Made by a program: the position numbers and the translations under genes | The notes under the pieces: generated by a model | What the model saw: only the letters and a program-made list of their open reading frames with translations | What the model was told of the DNA's origin: nothing | Database searches by the model: none | Assembly: GCA_037903355.1 (NCBI GenBank) | Contig: JBAJFE010000010.1 | Location: 372,001-436,000 of the forward strand | Direction: 5' to 3' | DNA from: Trichuris trichiura | Taxonomy: Eukaryota; Nematoda; Enoplea; Trichinellida; Trichuridae | DNA: 64,000 nt | Shown here: piece after piece, positions 11,139 through 22,104 of the stretch | Layout: the number at the start of each line of letters is the position of its first letter | How positions within the stretch are numbered: position 1 is the stretch's first letter

Positions 11139-12115
11139 TTATGCGGTCGCTTGACGAGGTTTCATAAAAGGATCACTTTCTGGGTCATCGGACACTTGCG
11201 ACTCTCTGTATGCACCAAGCTGAACAACCATGTGGACAGTCGCTGGGCTCCTCTCGAGTACACTTGTGATGTGCCCATAGAAATGAAAAGCTGCGGGGTA
11301 AGGCAAAGCCATTTTTGAAAGTAGTGGCGCCAGATAAATACCGAATTGATATGCTTTCCCATCTATCAAGCAAACTAATGGTGCTCCGAATGACTAAAGT
11401 CGATAAAGCTGAAAACGATATGCATAGGGGTATTCAATGTACTTTTTCTGTGTCAGCTACGTCTTGACGACTGCACATCCCTCGCAGTTTGGCCAACCTC
11501 GGAAAATATCCAAAGTCACACTTTCCGCGTGGGACCATTCTGACAACTTTTTGATTCAACTCGTTACTGTGGTAAGTAGAAACAAAGCAGGTTGACTTCC
11601 GTGGTGGAACGGCGTAACTGCTTGCCACGCATACTGGGGAAACAGTCTTGGTGAAGAAGAATGACCTCCTCAGGGTGATCACTGCAACGCCATACCAGAT
11701 TTCTTTTTCTTCCATTTTGAAAAGCATAATCCGGATTGCCAAAGGCGTTGAACTCTGACCACGGGTTATAAAAAGGCCGAGACGATTTAAACCTGCGTAT
11801 ACTCTGAGCCGACTGGGTCGTTCAAATCGCTTTTTTTCTGAACTGGAAAAGCCCACAACATAATCAACGGACCCAGAATATATTACCGTACTTGTAGAAG
11901 CAACCTCCTGCTGTGAGGACCAGGAAAGAAGTATTCTTGTGCCTACCTTCACGGTCGTTCTCCAATATAATGCTCCCAAGGCATCTGAACGTTCCATACT
12001 TCGTTCTTATAGCCGCTGTCCAAGGCAGAACCGAATTTTCAAGTTCATTATTAAGGTAGGCTTCGACCGGGCGTCCCCCATATATCGCTGGATTGCCGCA
12101 TTTGATGGCAACCGC
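11139..12115 (-). CDS. Secreted-type S1 (trypsin-fold) peptidase homologue, catalytically dead, copy 2
   Basis: Paralogue of the gene at 2535-3510, same strand, about 8 kb away. Exons are 11892-12115, 11443-11842 and 11139-11393, with 49-bp introns; both intron positions and phases (2, then 0) match copy 1, and the middle exon is exactly 400 bp in both. The triad is again lost: LTAGGC (His to Gly), YGVAVITL (Asp to Gly) and SFGAP (Ser to Phe). The mature start is marked by a CGNPAIYGG block, matching CGEPAKYGG in copy 1. The frame is intact to a stop at about 11139. The signal-peptide exon was not found. Different replacement residues at two of the three sites show that the copies diverged after, or while, losing activity. 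Confidence 0.8.
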
Positions 12116-14344
12116 CTACGTAATGACGGACAATATTTCATGCATAAACGCAGCAACTTCGCCTTACCCGCTGCGCCAAAGTGAGGCATAACGACAATAT
12201 TAAAGTTATCCAATGTTCAAGTTGAAACATCTTGGATATTAAACGTTTTAGAAGGAGTTTTCCTTTTTTTTATAGTAAAATCGTTACGTAACTATATTTG
12301 CATTTCGCCTGATTTCTGGAGCGTTAATCAAGTTTCCACATAGAGTACATCTTACCACCGTTTGTCACAGCATCAATGTTGCCTTATCGTACTGTTTAAC
12401 GGTGGCTTTTGTTGTCTGAACACTTTTCAGCCTTTCATTGTGTTGAAAGCGCTAAGTTAACACCGAAATTAACTCCCCTGCTGCAATGGGCAGCTGTTGT
12501 TATGTATCTATACATTTCAGCAATTTATTGCACTCCACATACTAATCTTTTACTGATCCAACTTACCTATACCAATGTAACGCTGGAGCGCTAACCGCTT
12601 GAACAGGAAATTGCAATAGGTTCTTAATGTACACATTTATTAATGGGTCTGCATTTCCGTGCTTCATTAGAAGCGCCTTGCTTCATTACCTTTTGCGACT
12701 AGAAAAATCGTTCATAAATGCAGCAGTTCGTACAGTTATACGTTTCTCAGTTGACACGGCCTCCGCTTCACCTTTTTCTTTGGCACTTGTAGCACTCTTT
12801 GGTGTCAGCTCTGACTAAACTGTTTTGAAACGTTTTTTCATTTCAACCTCCTTACAGGATAACTCAGAGGAAATGTTTTATCAGGGAACGCTATCCTAAT
12901 GGTTTTCCTCCAGCGGGCAAGGTTATAGCAAGTGACAAAAGAATAAAGATTAAGTTTTGAATAATCTCTTTTATCTCTCCAACACAAGGCAACAGCGAAA
13001 GACGATTAAATGATTAATTGCTGAACACAAGTTTCCTTGCGCGGCTAGACAAACAAACGCGAAAGGTGCGGCTGACAAAAGGAAATCAGTTAACGTTCAC
13101 GTGATTGAATAATACTGAGCCGCAGCCCTAATAAGCCACCCAATTCACTCTGCAGTAGTGCTCTTTTCCTTGTGAAAATGTCCGCAAGGAGGAAGCTTTT
13201 GAACCGAACGTAATCAAAGCAACAAAAATGTGCATTCTCGTTTCCCCGAAGGCCTTCTGTAGCTACAAACTTTTCCTGAAATCATCGGTTCCCCATGGGT
13301 GTAACTTAAGCCTAAGGAAAAATACTGCTGGCTAAAACCGAAAGCTCAAATTGAGGATATTCGCGAGAAGCAAGCTTATCCATTCGCCTATTGATGAAAC
13401 AACAAAAAATAGCCAGTTATCATATTATGAGTAATCAGCGACGAAAGAAGATTGTGGGATTACTAATTATTGACACATGAATCCACAGCTCCCTAATGCT
13501 AATCTATGCAGTTGAAATCAAACAGACGTTATGCAGAGACTAGTCGCGTCAGCGATAATGTATTGTTTCATACTAGAACACCTGACCTTGGGTGTTCAAA
13601 GTGTAACACGTAACCAGTACTAGTAAACTGCAACCCATAATAAAAGCTACTATTAATGAAAAACACGATTTCCTCTTCAACCTTCGACTAGTCGCATCGT
13701 GTTCACCGCGATGACAGCCCTACGACGCGCGCGCAGCGGGCAAACTCATTTAGAAGACGGGAAAGTCAAAAAATTCAAAGTGAAAGTATTGACTGAAAGG
13801 TTGGACGAATCAGTAGACCCATCAAATGTTCCATTTGTGCATTCAATGCAACAGAACCTCGATTATGCGGACTAAAGGAGACCTTGCAGTTGTACGGATA
13901 ACCAAAAACCCAGCTTTAAAATCAAAGACCTTTCTTTTTATCAGTTTTTTCCTTATCTTCATTACAGTTATTGTATACTTCATTTCTTAGACGAATTTTT
14001 AAATGCCCAGCAATTTATTATGGGTTACATGTTTGCGTGCACAAAAAGCACACTTTATTTTAAAAATTTGTTTTGTATGAGGGATGCTTGAAAAGTTTTC
14101 GGGATACTCTTACAGTCTTCAACAGGATCCCAACCGACAAAGCAAGACATGTTTAAGTCTATCTCCATTATCTTTCGACTTGTACGGAAAAGCAGCGTTG
14201 TCTCATTCTTTGTCTGCGTGCTTCAAGGCGAGCTTACACTAACCGTTTTTTTGGGTTACGAAGAATCGAAAAGGAAAGACTTTATATCAACGTTTTGAAA
14301 TTTCATCCGTTCATTTGTTACGAAAAACGTAGAAACGATTTACG
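12116..14344. other. Gene-free stretch upstream of the S1-like gene
   Basis: It should contain the promoter and signal-peptide exon of the minus-strand S1-like gene at its left end, neither of which I could identify. From 12.4 to 14.3 kb I see only short unrelated frames and AT-rich sequence. Confidence 0.4.
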
Positions 14345-14876
14345 TTCTTGAAAACTGGGTGTTTTGTAACGGGCTGTATTTTCATGGTTGTAAGGTCTTC
14401 TACGGCTTTTCCCGTTACAGATTACAGATTAATTACAGATAACAGCACAACGAAAAACGGGAAAAGCCGTAAAAGACCTTACAACCATGATTTACGTTAT
14501 GGTAATTTCTTCAATACGGCTTAGTCTTGCCGATTGATAAAGTCTGAAATCAAACCGAAGCAAATGCCCTACCAACGGACGGATGAGCAATTATTAAGGA
14601 AAATATTCAGAGCAATTACTTAACAGATTCAGAGCATTCGGGACCATCCTTGTCCCGGCGTAAACGATGATGGTAACGTGACGACGGGACAAGGTTCCGA
14701 ATCTGTTAAGTACTTGCTCAGAATATTTTCCTTAATAATTGCTCATCCGTCCGTTGGTAGAGCATTTGCTTCAGTTTGATTTCAGGCTTTCTTAACGGGC
14801 AAGACTAAGCCGTATTGAAGAAATTACCATAATGAAAATACACTACCCTGTTAAGAAGCACCCGCTTTTCAAAACC
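14345..14876. repeat. Composite foldback element, GCTCTACCA/GGATGAGC family
   Basis: Two nested inverted repeats. The outer left end reads TTGAAAACTGGGTG near 14348; the right end mirrors it with CCCGCTTTTCAAAA near 14862. Inner arms pair GGTAATTTCTTCAATACGGC (about 14502) with its complement near 14810. The CTACCAACGGACGGATGAGC core occurs at about 14572 and its inverse at about 14745. The centre (about 14640-14705) has a GGGACAAGG hairpin resembling the hammerhead-like arm. Shares its outer sequence with the 236-bp insertion at 32854-33089. No coding capacity. Confidence 0.7.
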
Positions 14877-14893
14877 GTTTACGTATATTAACA

Positions 14894-15039
14894 CTTACAC
14901 ATAAGTGACGTCCTCAAACCTTTCAGAGACTGTCATACCCTGTCGTCAACGATTACAAGTCTAGGCCTGGACTTGAAATCGTTGAAAGCGGAGCACGACA
15001 GGCACCGGAAGCTTTGAGGACATCACTTATGCGTAAAGA
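14894..15039. repeat. Short foldback element
   Basis: Inverted repeat: ACATAAGTGACGTCCTCAAA near 14900 pairs with TTTGAGGACATCACTTATGC near 15013. The interior also pairs in part (ACCCTGTCGT with ACGACAGG). It resembles no gene and lies between the larger foldback and the deleted Tigger. Confidence 0.65.
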
Positions 15040-15403
15040 CTAATATATACGTAAATAGCTTGTACGCTTTCTGTAACAAATAAACAGGCGTTACAAAGAA
15101 TCATCATTTTGAGGATAGAGCAAACATTAGAACTTCTTACCAAGCTTGAATGGCAACTCAGCAAGATAAGCAGCGTTTTGCAACAGGTTCGTGGAGGTAG
15201 TGTTCCGTCAAAGTCAGATGTCCATAAACAGTTATAGCGTTTTGCATAACTAGTGGCCTTTACTATGGCAATAAATTTGCCACTTTGCTGCATACGTTGC
15301 TGATTCCTCGGCCGTAATCTGAAAACCAATGATGCTTAGTCTCCATGCTTTGAGCGATCAGTTATAATCTCAGGCATAAAAACTTATAAAGGCAAGCAAT
15401 ATA

Positions 15404-16578
15404 CAGTCGGCCCTCGTTATCCCGCATGTTCTATACAACGCGGTTTGACCGGAGTGAAATAGCGACGTCATCTCTTACAGGGCAGTACACGAGATAAAGC
15501 TTAGTCAGTAGTTGCTGGAAGCGTTTGTGGGGAGACCCAGTCACTGAAGGCGAGGACTTAGGTGCCATCGATGAGAAGGTCATGGACATAGTGAATATTG
15601 CCAAGGGGTTGGGAAGTGAGGGTTTCTCCGACATGATGGAAGACGATATCAGGGACCACATAGAAGATTGTGGAAAACTGTTCACCAACGAGAAACTCAA
15701 GGAAGCGATGCAGTCACCTACGGGCAGCGACGACGACGTTATGAAAGATACAGGAGCTAAAACATCCTCTGATTGGACGCTGCAAAAACTTGCCAGTATT
15801 TTCCGGCAAGCACAGGTCCTAAAGGATATGATTGCTAACTACGACCCATCCGTGAAACGTGGCATCATGGTTACACGAGGAATAACGGCTTCGTTGAAGC
15901 CGCTACAAGCTTTATTCGATCAAGCGAAGAAAAGGGGGAGACCTATCACAATGTTTTTAAATGAAGCTCCGGCAGCTGCGGAGACTAACATTTTAGGGCG
16001 ATACGTTTTGCTACCAACAAGTTCAAGAAACCGTAGGACTGGCCGGTCTCCAGGGGATTTGCGCCCACCTACAGAAGGTGGGTAAATTGATTCCTGATGC
16101 GCCAAACCTTTCTGCCGTTAACGTTGCGCTCTTCGTGAATGTGTTCTGTGTAAAGTTCACTATTTCCGCTTAAGTGTGCCTATGTATTTTATATTTCCCC
16201 TGCTCTGTACCCATTCCGCGCACCAGTATCTCGATTACGTCTTTAAAGCAAGGCGTTTCCCAGGCGTTTAAAGAAAGAGCATCTTTCATCAGTTCTTGTA
16301 TCTAATGGCCTGGACCCTGATGGCTAACCCCATTGGACAAGCGCAGTCTCATTGATGTCATTATCTCGTAGCTAGATTCTGTAGTACCAAGCTTCGAAGG
16401 ATCACTAGGTATGATAACCGTTCCGGAAAGAATTCAAGGGGGCAGGACAAAATACGCGGCTAGAATATAAACTATTAGGCCTTTTTCAAAGGGTATCCTA
16501 TATAACGCGGATTCAGCTTAACGCCGTAAAATGTTGAAAATTTTGGACGAATTAACCGCGGATAACGAGGGCCGACTA
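15404..16578 (+). mobile_element. Tigger/pogo element, internal-deletion derivative
   Basis: The left end CAGTCGGCCCTCGTTATCC follows TA; the right end mirrors it (GATAACGAGGGCCGACTA) and is followed by TA. Left and right portions match the 2.65-kb Tigger at 35342-37990, but about 1.45 kb is missing: sequence equivalent to about 35430 joins directly to sequence equivalent to about 36885. The DNA-binding domain and nearly all of the catalytic domain are gone. It is a classic non-autonomous deletion product. Confidence 0.88.
15525..16085 (+). pseudogene. C-terminal remnant of Tigger transposase
   Basis: A 186-codon open frame equivalent to the C-terminal third of the transposase in the full element: GEDLGAIDEKVMDIVNIAK, WTLQKLASIFRQAQVLKDM and RGIMVTRGITASLKPLQ have near-identical counterparts at 36940-37480. 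It lacks the helix-turn-helix and all catalytic aspartates, so it cannot catalyse transposition. An artificial upstream start (TGGGGAGACCC region) should not be read as a gene. Confidence 0.85.
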
Positions 16579-18479
16579 TATTTACTTAATAGGCGGTCTA
16601 GAAAACTGTTTAACCCTAAAGAAAAGACGATTTCTCCGTTAAATAAGTGACAGACAACAATCAACAGCATAACCTCATTACGAACTCCGCATACGAAAAG
16701 CAACTGTATTTCAAAAAGCGTGAAAAGACTACTACAACAACACCGCGCGAGTATGTAGAAGTGTCAAAAAGATATGGCATCGCGGGATGTTGTTTACGGC
16801 AGCATCAGAGTCGCAAACAATGGAATTTGTTAGAGATTTATAAATGCGGTGCCGAACGCACTGAGACACAACGCAGGAGATGGATGAAAGATAGGACATA
16901 AAGTTGTTTGTAAAAAGCAGGCAGATTCTACTGACCAATTGAAACAGTAAGTTTCATCTGAAGGAACTACGCTGCAGATTGATAACCTGTGCTCTCTAAC
17001 AGGAATCGGGTTGGGGGGAACCAATAGCAACCAGCTAACTGCCAGGCAGAGTCGTGTTAGGAATCGATGCAGCTGATGTTTTAACATTGGAGTCAATATT
17101 CATTTATCATTTTGAAATTCTACAATCATTTAAAGATTTACGCTAATTCAACTCTCCTTTTACTCTACGAATTGAGCTGAGCAACCTGAGAGACTTTTGT
17201 TTGAAATTTTACGTGGTGTTACATGCAAGGATCGTGATCAAAACAGAAAATTCCTTTCAAAATATAATGGCTTGTAGACAATTTATCAGCCAAAGCACTT
17301 GATGAAGATGCACAGTTGCATAGTTGCTTTTTCGTGTCTGCTATTGCAACGTTTGTTCTGCAGACTGTGAAACAAGGAGTAATTTTGATTCTCGTATCTT
17401 AAAGAGATACATTTCGGAAACCGCTACAGTCGCCATAAATAAAGCTATCTATCAGTGCTCTGGGCAAAATAAACTTAAAATCTCCTAGCCTCCTTTATCC
17501 ATTTTTGATGCCGTTAAGAACATAACTTAACCACGAAAGGAAATTGAAATATCACCATTTATCAACAATGCATACATAAAAGATTTTTAGAAGTTTCCTT
17601 GAAAGATAGCTTTGACGGATTCAAAAGTTCAGTGAAGAAAGTGACTGCAGACGTTATGCAGACTATATGAGAGGTAAAATTTTAAGTGGAGCCTGAAGAA
17701 GTGAACAAGTTTAACCTAATGATAAAATTTTTAAGGTCGAAAAGTTGTTTGCCAGGAATGCGCAAGAAGATTTTTTTTATATGAAATCTGCATCTGATTG
17801 AAATATTGTCAACATTGTTGAAATGACAGTAATAGACACTCAATATCGTTATACTAATGCATAGTCAGACCTATAAGTATAACAAACAGTGCCAACGGTG
17901 AGTAAAGAGGAGTCCCGGACCGGTGCCTACAGCGTCTTAAGACATGGATGGACAACAGAAGAATGCAAAAAGATAAAAGAATGCAAAGAGGACTTAGAAA
18001 CCATATGCCAATTATTTTATCTTATTTGCTTTTATTGTTGTTAACGCTTTACATTGCACTTCATTTTACTTCGGCCTTCTTATAAAACAATATGGCCTGC
18101 TACGGAGGCATTTAATCCCAATAAACGAATATTCTCAACAGAATTCACTACAGATGACCACTTTTGTATTGCATAATATTCTTAAAAACATTATAGGAAT
18201 AGAGCGCTACTTTGGGGCGATAAACTCTACTCATCCGCACACTACATTACTCAAACAATATAAAACGAATTATGGTACATAATGAAGTGTAGGTGACTAC
18301 CGGTGAGACTTTACCGCCGCGATCTAATAACAAGACAAAAGTTTCACCTCCAGTAGCAAAAATGACTATTGGCATCGATATAGAATACTTTCCGCCCGTC
18401 AGCAGCCGTTACTAATAAGCAGTTCTTCTATCTGTGACGGCTGTACTCGTGAGAACATAGTAGTGAGTTGTTTTATTGC
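16579..18479. other. Gene-free stretch after the deleted Tigger
   Basis: Overlapping frames of 61-88 residues occur at 16518-17096 on both strands, none recognisable. The rest is AT-rich with no bounded repeat I can define. Confidence 0.4.
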
Positions 18480-18756
18480 GTGGAGCCTTCAGGACGTCTT
18501 CAGCGGACGTCTGGTCAAATTGGGATATGAATTAGCGTATAATGTACGATGAGCCGTTTTTGTGTAATGTCCGAGTGAAACTAGAATTTGAAATGCGTAT
18601 AACGTTCAAGATTGACCAGTCCTACAAACGGGCACTTCGAACTCAGGACTTGGGCATTATACAAAAACGACTTACCATCCATCGTACACAAATTCATTAG
18701 CTCACGTGGAACTGACTTTCAATGAAGACGGGACAAGGTTCGTCCTGAAAGCTCTA
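18480..18756. repeat. Foldback element with hammerhead-like arms
   Basis: Outer arms: GAGCCTTCAGGACGTCTTCA near 18482 and the inverse-related TGAAGACGGGACAAGG...CGTCCTGAAAGCTC at 18723-18754. Inner arms pair GTACGATGAG with TCCATCGTAC and TTTTTGTGTAATG with CATTATACAAAAA. Related to the other hammerhead-armed foldbacks but diverged. Confidence 0.6.
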
Positions 18757-20439
18757 GATAATAAAAAAAGCTAAGTGTTGACATCTCACGGGTACAAACG
18801 TGCAAGTAGAAAAATTATGTAGTACAAATACAATGAAAACAGCACACTGTGCCTTCCTCAAATAAATCGTTATGTATGACCGCAAAGGTTGTGCACTGCC
18901 AGTACGTAATGAACATGTTACTTTTAAAACCAGAAAGCTTCCGATTAGTTCTATTTTCAAAGCAACAAACTGCGACATCATTGTTACTGAAGGTCACCTA
19001 GTCAAATAATATTATATGCTTAGTTTTGCTAACTGCGACGGAGCATCGAACTTTAAAAAGAAATTCTGATGAAATACATCATGCATTCAGTGAAAGAATA
19101 AGTTCGCTAAACAGCGTTGAAAATTAGCCTTTTATAAGGGCGTGACAGAAATCAGTCGCGCGCTCAACAAGGGGCACGTTAAAGCAGTACACCAAGTTGC
19201 ATGCAGATGAGCTGCAGCTCACGCTTGCTAAGTTTGTTTATAGTGCACAGGTTTAACGTAGTTGGCTTAATTTCTTATAACAGGAAAAAAATTTAGTTTC
19301 AGCTTGAAAATCACCATGCGCATATCTGCAAGTCAAACTCTTTTGGATGTTACTGATGTACAGCATTACGCAGTGCTTGAGAAGCGCAATAAAGGGAACA
19401 TGGACCCTTGCACTCTATGTCAATGGCAAAAAATGCATGTGTGCAGCGAGTAAAACTTTCTCGGCCATCTAACCACGATTCTGGCTTGCAATAGATTGAC
19501 GTCATAAAAAGTGATACCCTATTTACAAAGACACACAGTTTCAAGCGAAAATCAATCATAGATAACCTTAATGAGATAAAATTACTGCGCTGCTTGTAAT
19601 GCTACATACTTTCTGTGGATTCAATGCTATTTGCACACAGGAGACTGCGTCTGCTTTCGTCGAGATAACAAGTAAACTTTTATTGAAAGCTCAGCAAGAA
19701 AAATTGCGCACTATTGAAACACTGAACTTCAGGGCGGTGCCCTTTCAAGATCTGCTGCTCCCATTTAACAAGCTGCACTGCAAAGGCATGCTAGAACTAT
19801 TTCAATGCGCAATCGCTATTGGTAAAGCTTTATTGAGAAGCCAGTTGAAGAAACCATGCGACGAACGAACTTTACAACTGAAAACGTTCAAAGCTTACTT
19901 TGCTCGGCAGCAATGACATCTTAAGCTCAGTTTAAGCCGACGTAAAGCAATGTACCACGCAACGGTACTACCGTAATCGTACTGTTTGTTTTCCATAGTT
20001 TGCAGGTTATCCATATTTGGTTTCAGAGGCTAAATCAATAAGCAGGATAGCATGCTTATTCACAGCAGCTTGTACTGCCGTAGTTGCACGTTGGTTGGCT
20101 GAACGCAGACTTTACTGCCTGGTTTGATTTATTTTACGCGACTGCCATTTTTTAAATTGCTAACTATCCTTGACAGCAAGAATTCTTGAAAATGACTGCG
20201 GAACATATGTGGCGCTTGATTTGGCTACGTGACGTAGCACGATTGAAACCATATGCTTATGTTTACATTAACTGCTGTGAAACGGTATTTTAGGTACTTG
20301 TAGGCTAGCCCGTCAATAGCGACATGGCCGCGCAGCCAGAGCGGTTGGGCGTTTCACTTGAACGCTAAATCAACCTGGCCGGCGACAGTTCAACGCAAAT
20401 AGTTTGCTGAAGCCTACCGGAAAAAACCATCCCGTTGGA
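18757..20439. other. Region upstream of the SLC35C2-like gene
   Basis: A 105-residue plus frame at 19599-19916 has no recognisable motif or splice context and I leave it uncalled. Promoter and 5' UTR of the transporter gene are expected at the right end. At about 20335-20395 there is a tRNA-Ser-like box A (AGAGCGGTTGGGCG), but the cloverleaf fails. Confidence 0.35.
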
Positions 20440-21977
20440 ATGCGTCCTTATGCAACCTATTGGTGCAACAATGGCGTCAAGTCGTTTCTAGTCGGTTGTT
20501 TGTATTATCCTTGCTCTCTGGGTCTCACGTTCTACCAGCAGTGGTTTATCAAGGAGGTAAGCAGAGGCCGCAAGATATTTGGGTTCAAGGTTACATTTAA
20601 AATTGCTACCTTGTTGCTTGCTTTCCTTCGGGTTGTAATTTCGGAAGCGTATCAAGAGAAACTTGTTTAGGAGTTCCATTTTCCCTTGTTCATCGTTCTA
20701 TGTCATTACTTGCTTAAATTCGCTGTGGCTTCATGTTACCGCGCCTCGTATTCGCGCATATACGCCAAGGATCGAATTCTGCTCAAATGGCCACAGTATG
20801 CCATTGCAGCAGGTGTTACGGGCATTGCCGCGTCGTTGGACATTGGCCTTTCAAACTGTAGCTTCGAATACACAACAATTTCTCTGTACGTCTCTTGGCA
20901 TATCTCCTTCGCTAGCAATGAATTACAGTACAATGTTTTTCAGGTACACAATGGGAAAATCTTCGTCAATTATATTCATGTTGATTGCCGCCGTCGTTCT
21001 TTCCCTCGAGTCATGCGTACTAATCGTGATCCATTGCTTCTCCTCGTAATTATGCCGAACTTGTTTAGAATTGGTCGACTTGCAGCGTTGTTGGATCCAT
21101 TTCGTTTGGCCTGTTTTTATTCCACTTCAAAGCCACGCAGTTCGCTTGGACCGGTTTTCTGCTTGTTCAATTGGCATCAGTTTGCGGTGGCATTCGGTGG
21201 GCGGCATCTCAAAAATTAATGCAGAAACGCAGTCTCGGTATTGCTGTTTCGTCTTTAAATAAAAGAAATTTAATCCATAAGCCATTGATTTATACAAAGC
21301 AACAAAAATCCAGTCAGCGACGCAGTTAACTTTTCATTGATTAAAATAACTTAGATGTACTAAATAAGAGCGAAACAGCGTTTTTGTAGGTATGTCCAAT
21401 CCGCTGGATATGATTTACCATGTGCAGCCATGGATGATTATAGGCATTGTGCCTTTGTTTCTGGTTTTCGAAGGTGAAAAATGTGTCCACTTGTATTAGG
21501 CGTTTTCATTCAAATCAATTAATTTTAGCAAAAGGATTGGCCCTCCTTTCTTCCACGTCGTTCGGCTCCAAAGTCTCGAACATTCTCCGGTTGCTCGGCT
21601 TGATCGCTGGTGGCGGAACACTGGCGGTCATGATGGAAATCCTCGAATATGCTTTGGTATTTTACACATCCAGTCTGACGTTAGGCATATGCGCTATTGG
21701 CAAGGCGAGATTTAAACTTTTTAAAAAGCAAGTAGTACATAAAATTCATTGCTGGCATTTACAGGAACTGGTAACGCTGTCCCTTGCCTACTGCTACAAG
21801 GGCGACCAAATTTCTTGGATAAATGCCTTAGGCCTAACGTTCTGCATGGCGGGTAGCATCGCTCATTTCGTGATTCGAACGAGACGGGTTGTTTCTGTTG
21901 AAAAAACCAATACGACCTACTGCCAACTAAGGCAAGAGAGCACAAACGACTCGAGCTCTGACTCCGACACTTTGTGA
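20440..21977 (+). CDS. SLC35C2: SLC35C2-like nucleotide-sugar transporter
   Basis: Multipass Golgi/ERGIC carrier of the SLC35C (triose-phosphate translocator) group; the human member modulates GDP-fucose supply and Notch fucosylation. Seven exons keep phase: 20440-20556, 20671-20885, 20944-21016, 21069-21237, 21390-21473, 21529-21704 and 21765-21977, giving 348 residues (human protein about 365). Diagnostic stretches are SLGLTFYQQWF, FHFPLFIVLCHYLLK, ASLDIGLSNCSF, YTMGKSSSIIFMLI, GGIRWAASQKLMQK, PLDMIYHVQPWM, FYTSSLTLGICAIGKELVTL and GDQISWINALG; about ten membrane segments follow. The ATG at 20440 gives the expected N-terminus just before the first membrane segment. The last intron (21705-21764) is GC-AG, 60 nt and free of stops, so unspliced mRNA would still be open. 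Convergent with CERT. Confidence 0.92.
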
Positions 21978-22104
21978 TACGCGATGTCAAGTTACAATTG
22001 CTGCCGCTCTAGTTCAACAATATTTTTATTTGATTGTACAACTGTGTGCGCGTAATTAACATACGGTTCCGCTAAGCGATAACAAATTAATCCGCTGAGA
22101 CATG

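Noticed and set aside
14100..16600. CRISPR-like spaced repeats
   Set aside because: The repeats are inverted arms and transposon ends, not regularly spaced direct repeats, and the DNA is eukaryotic.
19599..19916. 105-residue plus-strand frame
   Set aside because: No family resemblance and no supporting gene signals; length is within chance expectation in this much DNA.
20330..20400. tRNA-Ser/Leu-like sequence with box A
   Set aside because: The anticodon loop lacks the required U33 and the TPsiC and acceptor stems do not pair; at most a decayed tRNA.
21721..21990. Minus-strand frame over the SLC35C2-like last exon
   Set aside because: Antisense shadow of a well-supported coding exon.
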